From: Eubacteriaceae bacterium
GTDB lineage: Bacteria > Bacillota > Clostridia > Eubacteriales > Anaerofustaceae
Reading direction: 5' to 3'
DNA: 32,347 nt
Assembly: GCA_017551505.1 (NCBI GenBank)
Contig: JAFZLL010000007.1
Location: forward strand, 1 to 32,347
The notes beneath the pieces are model-generated. The model worked only from the letters and a program-made list of their open reading frames with translations, searched no databases and had not been told where the DNA came from. Within the stretch, counting starts at the first letter, position 1. Every line of letters begins with the position of its first letter. Below, piece after piece: positions 24,254-31,000 of the stretch. The position numbers were made by a program, and so were the translations under genes.

Positions 24254-24940
24254 ATGGAACGCAGCAGCGAATTGGACAGGATCAGGATAGCTATTGACGG
24301 CCCTGCAGGAGCCGGCAAAAGCTCGGTAGCCCGCGCTATAGCAGAGAAGCTCGGTATTTTGTACCTTGATACAGGTGCGATGTACCGGGCGTTTGCGTAT
24401 TATGCCGAAAATCGGGCAAAAGCCGAGGAGATAGATGAGGAAAAGGCTGAGGATCTCTTCAGGGATTTCGACCTGAGATTCTCTGAGGGAAAAGTGCTGC
24501 TGGGCGATGAAGATATCACGCAGGTCATACGCACTCCAAGGATCGACAAGGCCGTTTCCCCGTATGCCTCAAATCCCTTCGTCAGAAAACAGATGGTGTC
24601 GCTTCAGCGCAGCATAGGGGAGGGCACCGACATCGTGATGGAAGGCAGGGATATCTGCACTGTGGTATTGAAGGACAGCCCCTATAAGTTCTATCTCGAC
24701 GCCTCCGTTGAAGAGAGAGCTCGCAGGAGGTTCCTGCAGAATGAGCAGAAGGGGATCTCGGAAGACATAGAGGCCATCAAAGCCGACATTATCAGGAGGG
24801 ATGAAGCCGATATGAACCGGGAGGCCGATCCCCTGAGAAAAGCCGAAGACGCTTTCGTCGTGGACAGTACTCATATGAGCCAGGATGAAGTCGTCGATGA
24901 GATCATCAGAAAGACATTAGAGATTAAAAATGCTTTATAA
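24254..24940 (+). CDS. cmk: Cytidylate kinase
   Basis: 228 residues. It phosphorylates CMP and dCMP with ATP in the cytoplasm. The P-loop IDGPAGAGKSS lies at about 14-24, followed by LYLDTGAMYRA, the NMP-binding region DITQVIRTPRIDKAVSPYA, and the family signature EGRDICTVV with the LID RRDEADMNREADPL. GGAG (24239-24242) precedes the ATG by 11 bases. The 3' end overlaps plsC by 11 bases, so the two are coupled. The cmk-plsC-ispH/rpsA order is common in Clostridia. Confidence 0.96.
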   Translation: MERSSELDRIRIAIDGPAGAGKSSVARAIAEKLGILYLDTGAMYRAFAYYAENRAKAEEIDEEKAEDLFRDFDLRFSEGKVLLGDEDITQVIRTPRIDKAVSPYASNPFVRKQMVSLQRSIGEGTDIVMEGRDICTVVLKDSPYKFYLDASVEERARRRFLQNEQKGISEDIEAIKADIIRRDEADMNREADPLRKAEDAFVVDSTHMSQDEVVDEIIRKTLEIKNAL

Positions 24941-25508
24941 TATAGCGAGAGCTTTAAGCTGGTTTTATTTGAGGGTCATATGCGGGATGAAGACCGAAGG
25001 CAGGGAGAACCTGCCCAAGGACGGCGCTGCTCTCATATGCGCAAATCATATCCATCTGCTGGATCCTGCGGCCCTGTGCATTAATCTGAACAGGTATGTA
25101 AGTTACCTCGCAAAAAAAGAGATATTCGAGAATAGGTTCTCCAGATGGATGTTCACAGGGCTCCATGCCATACCCGTCGAGAGGGACGGCACCGATACCG
25201 CAGCGGTCATGAAGGCCTTAAGGATACTGAAAAAGGGCGGACTGCTCGGGATATTCCCCGAAGGGACCAGGGAACGCGGAAGAGGCATGCTGGAATTCAA
25301 ACCCGGTGCTGCCTTCCTCTCGATCGTCTCAAAAGCCCCGGTGATACCTGCGTACATAGAGGGGAGATATATGCCTTTCGGCAAACTGAGAGTCGTTTTC
25401 GGAAGCCCCATAATGCCGCCGGATATAAAGAAACCGGACGCTGAAGATCTGAAGGAATTCAGTGACAGGCTGGCTCAGACTATTAAAGGCCTGAAGGAGA
25501 AGCAATGA
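24930..25508 (+). CDS. plsC: 1-acyl-sn-glycerol-3-phosphate acyltransferase
   Basis: 192 residues. It acylates lysophosphatidic acid to phosphatidic acid at the membrane. The catalytic HX4D motif is H40 to D45 (NHIHLLD), and the substrate-binding FPEGTR motif is at 109-114. The N-terminus has one weakly hydrophobic segment for membrane association. The start lies within cmk, and the stop overlaps the next ATG (ATGA, 25505-25508), so translation of the three genes is coupled. Confidence 0.94.
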   Translation: MLYNIARALSWFYLRVICGMKTEGRENLPKDGAALICANHIHLLDPAALCINLNRYVSYLAKKEIFENRFSRWMFTGLHAIPVERDGTDTAAVMKALRILKKGGLLGIFPEGTRERGRGMLEFKPGAAFLSIVSKAPVIPAYIEGRYMPFGKLRVVFGSPIMPPDIKKPDAEDLKEFSDRLAQTIKGLKEKQ

Positions 25509-27514
25509 GAAACATCACGGTCGCCGGGAGCGCCGGATTCTGCTTCGGTGTGGAACGTGCTGTAAATCTCGCCATGGAGCTTGCCAGGCAGCACAAAGGT
25601 GAGCCGATCTTCTCGCTTGGAGAGCTCATCCATAATCCGGGCGTCGTGAAAGACCTGGAAGAGATGGGCGTAAAAAAAGCGGACGGTATCGACGGGATCA
25701 CCGGCGGATGCGTGATAATCAGATCCCACGGCGTAGGCAGGGATGTATACGACGTTCTTGCCGCAAAAGGCATCACGATAGCTGACGCCACATGCCCTTA
25801 TGTTAAATCAATACATAAAAAAGTTGAAAAATACAGCAAAACAGGGTATAATATCGTACTTGTGGGCGATGCTTCTCATCCGGAGGTCATCGGGACAGCC
25901 GGATGGTGCGAAGAAAGCCCCATAATCGTAGACAGTGCCGAACAGGCCGAAAGCATCTCCGTTGCCGGGAATGTATGCGTCGTCGCCCAGACGACGTTCA
26001 TAAAGGCGAAATTCGATGAGATATGCACAGTCATAAAAGCCAGGTATCCGGACTGTCTGATATTCGATACCATATGCTCGGCAACAGCCTTAAGGCAAAG
26101 CGAGGCGGAAAAGCTCTCTAAAGAGTGCGACGCGATGGTAGTGATAGGCGGGACGAACAGTTCCAATACGAAAAAGCTCGCCGAGATATGCGCAAAGCAC
26201 TGCAAGAACGTTATTCTCACGGAATCGGCAGATTCCTTTGAAGAATATAAACTGAAAGGCGCCGAAAAGGTCGGCGTCACAGCGGGCGCATCAACGCCCA
26301 GGCAGAACATTATGGAGGTGGTTCACAAAATGGAGAACACAACGGGCAATGAAAATCTTGAAAAATCCCTGGAGGAGTTCAAGAGACTGAAAGTAGGAGA
26401 CATCGTAAAGTGCAGAGTCATTGCTGTCAACGAAGAGGAAGTCTACGTTGATATTTCCTACAAATCTGACGGTATCATAAAGAAAGCCGATTTCGTTCAG
26501 GATCTTTATACCGATCTTCCCACGACAGTCGCTATGGGTGATGAAGTCGATGCGATGATTACCGATATGAATGACGGTGTGGGGAATGTCATCCTGTCCA
26601 AACTCAAGGTCGACGAAATGGAGGCCGTCAAGGTCACCCAGGAGAAATTCGAAAGCGGCGAGACACTCAAGGGCAAAGTCGTCAAGGTCGTCAAAGGCGG
26701 ACTTATCGTTGACATCGGAATAGCGCAGGCCTTCATGCCGGCCAGGCAGTATGCTTTGAGGTATGTGGAAGACCTTAATACCCTGCTCGGCAAGGAAGTC
26801 GAAGGAAGGATAATAGAGTTCGACAAGGACAAGAACAAGATCATCTTCTCGCGCAGAGTTATCCTTCAGGAACAGCTCGACGCTCGCCGTGCTGCCGAAG
26901 CACAGAGGAAGGAAGAAGCCATGGCCAGGATCGAAGAGGGAATGGTCGTGGAAGCCCCGATAAAGAACGTCACCAATTTCGGCATCTTCATCGATCTCGA
27001 CGGCGTTGACGGATTCGTGCATGTATCCGATCTTTCTTGGAAGAGAGTAAACAGGCCTTCCGACCTTTATAAAGCGGGGGATGTCGTTCAGGCAAAGATC
27101 GTATCCATCGACAAGGAGAACAATAAAGTCAAGTGCACTATCAAGGGACTGACCGAGGAACCGTGGGCCGTCTTCACAAAGACCTACAGGGAAGGCGATA
27201 CGGCGCAGGGAGTCGTCAAGTCCATCACCAAGTTCGGCGCTTTCGTGGAAGTCGTTCCGGGAGTCGAAGGCCTTGTCCATATCTCCAATATATCCTATGA
27301 TAAGGTCGAAAGCGTGGAAAGCGTCCTCAAGGTCGGCGATACGGTCAAATTCAAGATAATGTCGATCGACAACGAAAAACGCAAAATCGGCCTGAGCATC
27401 AAGGATCTTTCCGAAGCACCGAAGAAGAAACCGGTGCAGAATAAGCTGTTCTACAAGGAAGACAGCAATTCATCGATGGCGGAAGCCTTCAATAAATACC
27501 TCAACAATCACTAA
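25505..27514 (+). CDS. ispH: Fused HMBPP reductase (IspH) and ribosomal protein S1
   Basis: 669 residues. Residues 1-275 are IspH, the iron-sulfur reductase making IPP and DMAPP in the MEP pathway: cluster cysteines C13, C97 and C191, active-site motifs SHGVGRDV and ASHPEVIG, and TAGASTPRQNI. Residues 276-669 carry four S1 RNA-binding domains (about 296-366, 385-452, 478-548, 565-635); the last two have the FGIFIDL/FGAFVEV plus HVSDLS/HISNIS pattern. IspH-S1 fusions are known in Clostridia. An in-frame ribosome binding site and ATG sit exactly at the joint (26314-26332), so free S1 may also be made. A terminator follows. Confidence 0.96.
   Translation: MRNITVAGSAGFCFGVERAVNLAMELARQHKGEPIFSLGELIHNPGVVKDLEEMGVKKADGIDGITGGCVIIRSHGVGRDVYDVLAAKGITIADATCPYVKSIHKKVEKYSKTGYNIVLVGDASHPEVIGTAGWCEESPIIVDSAEQAESISVAGNVCVVAQTTFIKAKFDEICTVIKARYPDCLIFDTICSATALRQSEAEKLSKECDAMVVIGGTNSSNTKKLAEICAKHCKNVILTESADSFEEYKLKGAEKVGVTAGASTPRQNIMEVVHKMENTTGNENLEKSLEEFKRLKVGDIVKCRVIAVNEEEVYVDISYKSDGIIKKADFVQDLYTDLPTTVAMGDEVDAMITDMNDGVGNVILSKLKVDEMEAVKVTQEKFESGETLKGKVVKVVKGGLIVDIGIAQAFMPARQYALRYVEDLNTLLGKEVEGRIIEFDKDKNKIIFSRRVILQEQLDARRAAEAQRKEEAMARIEEGMVVEAPIKNVTNFGIFIDLDGVDGFVHVSDLSWKRVNRPSDLYKAGDVVQAKIVSIDKENNKVKCTIKGLTEEPWAVFTKTYREGDTAQGVVKSITKFGAFVEVVPGVEGLVHISNISYDKVESVESVLKVGDTVKFKIMSIDNEKRKIGLSIKDLSEAPKKKPVQNKLFYKEDSNSSMAEAFNKYLNNH
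26314..26332 (+). promoter_or_regulatory. Internal ribosome binding site and start inside ispH-rpsA
   Basis: GGAGGTG (26314-26320) is followed after 9 bases by ATG (26330-26332), in frame, encoding residue 276. It lies exactly between the IspH domain and the S1 repeats. Translation from here would give a separate S1 protein of about 394 residues. Confidence 0.55.
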
Positions 27515-27540
27515 CCAGCAGTTCCTTGTGAACCGCCATT

Positions 27541-27570
27541 AAAAAACGCTCCTTTTCAGGAGCGTTTTTT
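27541..27570. terminator. Bidirectional terminator between ispH-rpsA and trxA
   Basis: A perfect 12-bp stem AAAAAACGCTCC (27541-27552) with GGAGCGTTTTTT (27559-27570), loop TTTTCA. The T tract is built into both strands, so it ends transcription of both convergent genes. Confidence 0.92.
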
Positions 27571-27594
27571 AAATATCCTTAGATTCAGATATCC

Positions 27595-27924
27595 TTACTT
27601 AAGCATTTCGTCCAGCTGTGCTTTCAGGGCTGTTTTGGTGATCGTGCCGATGTGCATGTCTACAAGCTCTCCACCCTTGAAAAAGAGCAGTGTGGGTATG
27701 GACATGATGCGGAACTGTTCGGAAAGAGCTGTGGCTTCATCCGTATCGACTTTCCCTATCTTGATCTTTCCAGTGTATTCCTCGGCAACTTCATCTACAG
27801 TAGGCATCAGTGCTTTGCAGGACGGGCACCATTCTGCCCAGAAATCCAGCATTACGGGCATCTCAGAATGGATCACTTCATTCTCGAAATTATCATTCGT
27901 GATCTTGACTGTATATTCGGACAT
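27595..27924 (-). CDS. trxA: Thioredoxin with CPSC active site
   Basis: 109 residues, a single thioredoxin fold. This cytoplasmic disulfide reductant has its redox motif at residues 32-36 (WCPSC, cysteines C33 and C36) instead of the classic WCGPC. The cis-proline is P77 (SIPTLL), and FDFWAEW-like residues and VDTDEA are conserved. The proline/serine order in the CxxC loop should shift redox potential, so an oxidant-response or specialised reductase role is possible. A strong AAGGAGGG lies 6-7 bases before the ATG. No thioredoxin reductase gene is adjacent. Confidence 0.93.
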   Translation of the reverse strand: MSEYTVKITNDNFENEVIHSEMPVMLDFWAEWCPSCKALMPTVDEVAEEYTGKIKIGKVDTDEATALSEQFRIMSIPTLLFFKGGELVDMHIGTITKTALKAQLDEMLK

Positions 27925-27950
27925 TTCCCCTCCTTAAGGTTTATGCTCCA

Positions 27951-27959
27951 AGTATATCA
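27951..27959 (-). promoter_or_regulatory. trxA extended -10 promoter
   Basis: On the - strand, TGATATACT (an extended -10 with TATACT at 27951-27956) lies 26 bases before the trxA ATG. No good -35 is seen, as tolerated with an extended -10. Confidence 0.4.
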
Positions 27960-28087
27960 TCACATCCGGCACAATAATGCATGAAAAAACAAATAAAAAA
28001 AGAACGACCTCGAGGCAGCACGTCGGGCACCTCAGTTCACAAAATGGTAACTTGATCCTAAACACAATGAAAAAGGAGATTCATACT

Positions 28088-28414
28088 ATGAAAAACACTA
28101 TTACTCGTAAAGACATCGGTTATTTCGAATGCCTGTATGCAGGATATTTGAAAGAGTATTATCCGGAAGCGTATGAGCAGTTCATTGCCAGGGAAGATCA
28201 TATAGATCTTCTGAAAAAGTATCATGTTTATTACCATGAGCACATGACGCTGCTACTGGAAATACTTCGAAACGATGCGGGCTTTGGCCCCCGAAAAGAT
28301 TTTCGTGAAGGTCTTCAACAGGATCTCTATGAACGAATCATCGCGAAAACGAAGAGATTTGTCTTTGAAGGACTGACGGATCTTCTGGCGGAAGCCAGCT
28401 GGATGTCCGCCTAA
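28088..28414 (+). CDS. Small protein, weakly TnpV-like
   Basis: 108 residues from the ATG at 28088, chosen because AAGGAG (28073-28078) is 9 bases upstream; in-frame starts at 27977 and 28067 are less supported. The protein is helical and charged, without cysteines, signal or membrane helix. The pattern YLKEYYPEAYEQFIAREDHIDLLKKY followed by an amphipathic helix recalls TnpV, a small transposon-encoded protein of Clostridia. That is resemblance by eye only, and the function of TnpV itself is unknown. No transposase is visible nearby. Its position at the edge of the restriction module suggests mobile-element debris. Confidence 0.6.
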   Translation: MKNTITRKDIGYFECLYAGYLKEYYPEAYEQFIAREDHIDLLKKYHVYYHEHMTLLLEILRNDAGFGPRKDFREGLQQDLYERIIAKTKRFVFEGLTDLLAEASWMSA

Positions 28415-28445
28415 GCGGACTACCCCTGTCATGATGGCAGGGGTA
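28405..28445 (+). terminator. Tandem hairpins after the TnpV-like gene
   Basis: GTCCGC (28405-28410) pairs with GCGGAC (28415-28420) around the stop codon. TACCCCTG (28421-28428) then pairs with CAGGGGTA (28438-28445). Both stems are perfect. No T tract follows, so termination efficiency is uncertain. Confidence 0.45.
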
Positions 28446-28491
28446 TACATATTCAAGCGCTCATAAATGCTCATCTTGCTGCATCTGACCG

Positions 28492-28520
28492 TTGAGAAAT
28501 GTGCATTTTTGTGCTATAAT
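28492..28520 (+). promoter_or_regulatory. Promoter of the restriction-modification operon
   Basis: TTGAGA (28492-28497), a 17-base spacer and TATAAT (28515-28520) with TGC before it (extended -10). It is the strongest promoter in the window by eye. The leader of about 90 bases holds a small hairpin CCATC/GATGG (28542-28555) overlapping a GATC site at 28539-28542. If GATC is the target, methylation or binding there could feed back on expression. Confidence 0.7.
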
Positions 28521-28620
28521 ATCATGACTATGTCTACTGATCCATCGTCTGATGGTGTTCAAACTATTTGGGCATAGAAATACAAGTGAGATGGCATATA
28601 AAAATGCCAAGGAGGACTTT

Positions 28621-29841
28621 ATGCAAAAGACGATTTGCGAGTTATTCGCAGGCGTCGGTGGTTTTCGATTAGGATTCGACCGACTTAACTCCGGCTGGGA
28701 GACAACATGGTTCTCTCAGTGGGAACCCGGTGCTAAGACACAATGGGCACACGATTGCTACGTTAAACATTTCGGAGATTCACCTGATCTTGTAGGTGAG
28801 TACCACACTTGCGAAGATATTGCTGATGTAAATAAAGAGAATATTCCGGACCATACGCTTCTTGTTGGTGGGTTCCCTTGTCAGGATTATAGTGTGGCAC
28901 ATACTCTCGCTTCTTCCAAAGGTATCGAAGGGAAAAAGGGTGTTCTCTGGTGGCAAATCAGAGACACGATGATTGCTAAAAAGCCGCCTTTCTGCATCTT
29001 TGAAAATGTAGATAGGCTTCTTAAGTCGCCTGCAAAACAGAGAGGCCGAGATTTTGGAATGATCCTTGTCTGTCTGTATGAACTGGGCTATTCAGCTGAG
29101 TGGCGTGTTATCAATGCGGCTACTTATGGGGCTGCCCAAAGAAGAAGGCGGACTTTCATTTTCGCATATAAAAACGATACCGAATTTGGTAAAAGCCAGC
29201 TCGGAAAAACTGCTTCAGAGATTCTCCTTACAGAAGGAATGATGGCTAAAGCATTCCCAATCAGTGCTATCCTCTCTTCAAAGGAGACTGTTTTAAGCAC
29301 GGATCTTGTAGATGTTTCTGATCATTTCGCGTTCGATTTTAGGCAAGCTGGTTTTATGACCGAAGGAAAGGTCTTCACAGCAGATGTGAACGAAATCGAA
29401 GAACAACCTATCCTTCTTGGAGAGATTTTAGTAAAGGATGCCGATGAGCAGTTCTTTATCACTGATGATGAGCGCATGGCGAAATGGGTCTATCTGAAAG
29501 GGGCCAAGAAAATTCCCAGAAAATCCGCAAACGGCCATGAGTATATCTTTTCTGAAGGACCTATCGCATTTCCGGATCCATGGGACAGACCGAGTAGAAC
29601 GATGCTTACAAGCGAATCCACGTTGAATAGAAGTACGCATGTAGTGGCAGACCCTCGGACAGGAAAGCTCAGAATCCTGACCCCGGTCGAAGCTGAAAGG
29701 CTTCAGGGCTTTGATGACAACTGGACAGACACCGGAATGCCCCAAAGGATGCGCTTTTTCTGTATGGGTAATGCATTGGTCGTACCTATGATTACACGGA
29801 TGGGAAACGTCCTTGATTCGATTATCGAAAAAGAAAATTAG
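28621..29841 (+). CDS. DNA (cytosine-5-)-methyltransferase, Sau3AI type
   Basis: 406 residues. It methylates C5 of cytosine in a short DNA target and protects it from the cognate nuclease. Motif I is ELFAGVGGFRLGF (about 7-19), motif IV GGFPCQDYSVA with catalytic C87, motif VI FENVDRLLKSP with ENV at 128-130, motif VIII QRRRRTFIF, then the target-recognition region, RLQGFDDNWT and the C-terminal GNALVVPMITRMG. The overall pattern (KGVLWW, LLKSPAKQRGRDFG) resembles the GATC-type M.Sau3AI/M.LlaKR2I group as I recall it, so GATC is the likely target by inference. AAGGAGG (28609-28615) sets the ATG at 28621; in-frame ATGs at 28552 and 28594 lack such a site. Confidence 0.93.
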   Translation: MQKTICELFAGVGGFRLGFDRLNSGWETTWFSQWEPGAKTQWAHDCYVKHFGDSPDLVGEYHTCEDIADVNKENIPDHTLLVGGFPCQDYSVAHTLASSKGIEGKKGVLWWQIRDTMIAKKPPFCIFENVDRLLKSPAKQRGRDFGMILVCLYELGYSAEWRVINAATYGAAQRRRRTFIFAYKNDTEFGKSQLGKTASEILLTEGMMAKAFPISAILSSKETVLSTDLVDVSDHFAFDFRQAGFMTEGKVFTADVNEIEEQPILLGEILVKDADEQFFITDDERMAKWVYLKGAKKIPRKSANGHEYIFSEGPIAFPDPWDRPSRTMLTSESTLNRSTHVVADPRTGKLRILTPVEAERLQGFDDNWTDTGMPQRMRFFCMGNALVVPMITRMGNVLDSIIEKEN

Positions 29842-29857
29842 TAACTGAGGTGGGCTT

Positions 29858-30985
29858 ATGGCAGGCTATCTAATCACACTTAATGATGAGAGCTCTCTTG
29901 CTGAAATCGTGAAAAGCGGCTTTTATAGCACTATCATGAGCTCGCCACAGTATTCTTCGTGGGGAATTTCTCATGAGGGGACTTTTGCTGATTACTTAAG
30001 TATGAAAGCTGGAGATTTTGTTTTCTTTTTCGTAAAAAGAAAGATATATGGCTGCGGCAAGCTGGTGAATGTCGGAAGTGATTGCAAGTATCTAAACTAT
30101 ACTAAAGCGGGAATACCAAAAGGTGATCAAACCGATAGTTATGCAAATACTCGACTGATTGAATCCGGAAATAGCGGGAATAGGTGCTTTTGTACGTTTG
30201 TTCCTAATCCTGCTTTTTTCAAAAAAGGCATTGATATGGATGCCATTCTCCAAAACAAAGACAATCCTTTTAGATCTGTCCGCACTCTCTGGAAACTATC
30301 TTTTATAAAGATGGATGATGATGAAAGTGATGCGCTTTTTCGCGTTTTGATGAAAGTCAACGAGGACAATATCAATAACACGGAAGCTCAGTTTGCTTTT
30401 AATCAAGCATTCCATTCCAGATTATCTCGTCTTGTTCTTTATGAATACAAGCTGCAAAGACAATTCCTCATTTCTTCCTGTAAAGACGCAAGAACTAATC
30501 GTCTTAAGCATGAAATGGCATTAGAAGCTGCATTATGCGAAATCCTTTCAAATGAAGAGCGAGAGCCCTTTGGAAAATGGGATTATATCTCACATCAAGT
30601 CGCCGCTTCTCCTTTTAAGCCTATAGATTACATGGACAAAATGGATGTTTTCGGGTATCGATACATTCCCGGATATGACGTTAAGTCCAAATATCTGATT
30701 GCAGAATTAAAAAAGGATTGTGCATCTACCGACATCGTTGAGCAAATCATGAAGTATGTAGATTGGGTATCGAATGAATATGCAAACAAGGACTATTCCA
30801 TGATAGAGGCCTATATCATTGCTTCGGATTTTGATGACGAGGTAAAAGCACTGGTCAAAGAGCATTGTATCAGGAACTTCACAAAAGGCTTCAGGCCAAC
30901 AGAGTTCTGCGTGTGGAATAATCTTAAGATGGTCAGATACGAAGTCGTCGATGATGACATTGCTTTTTCGGTTGTTGAGGCTTAA
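29858..30985 (+). CDS. Probable modified-base reader fused to a PD-(D/E)XK nuclease
   Basis: 375 residues, co-operonic with the methyltransferase (16-base gap, GAGGTGG ribosome binding site). The N-terminus (about 1-150) looks EVE/PUA-like: MAGYLITLND, then AGDFVFFFVKRKIYGCGKLVNVG, the strand pattern of modified-base or RNA readers. The C-terminus (about 215-340) looks like a NucS/DUF91-type PD-(D/E)XK nuclease: E219 or E223, MDVFG with D263, LIAELKKD with E283 and K285, and EQIMKYVDW with a Q296-x-x-x-Y300 motif as in RecB-type nucleases. No membrane segment is present. I infer a second, possibly methylation-sensing, nuclease of the operon. Domain calls are by eye and moderately sure. Confidence 0.7.
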   Translation: MAGYLITLNDESSLAEIVKSGFYSTIMSSPQYSSWGISHEGTFADYLSMKAGDFVFFFVKRKIYGCGKLVNVGSDCKYLNYTKAGIPKGDQTDSYANTRLIESGNSGNRCFCTFVPNPAFFKKGIDMDAILQNKDNPFRSVRTLWKLSFIKMDDDESDALFRVLMKVNEDNINNTEAQFAFNQAFHSRLSRLVLYEYKLQRQFLISSCKDARTNRLKHEMALEAALCEILSNEEREPFGKWDYISHQVAASPFKPIDYMDKMDVFGYRYIPGYDVKSKYLIAELKKDCASTDIVEQIMKYVDWVSNEYANKDYSMIEAYIIASDFDDEVKALVKEHCIRNFTKGFRPTEFCVWNNLKMVRYEVVDDDIAFSVVEA

Positions 30986-31000
30986 TAGGGGGATTTATAA

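Noticed and set aside
26291-27280. 329-codon - strand frame opposite the S1 part of ispH-rpsA
   Set aside because: A shadow frame caused by codon bias of the S1 repeats; the + strand frame has clear S1 domains.
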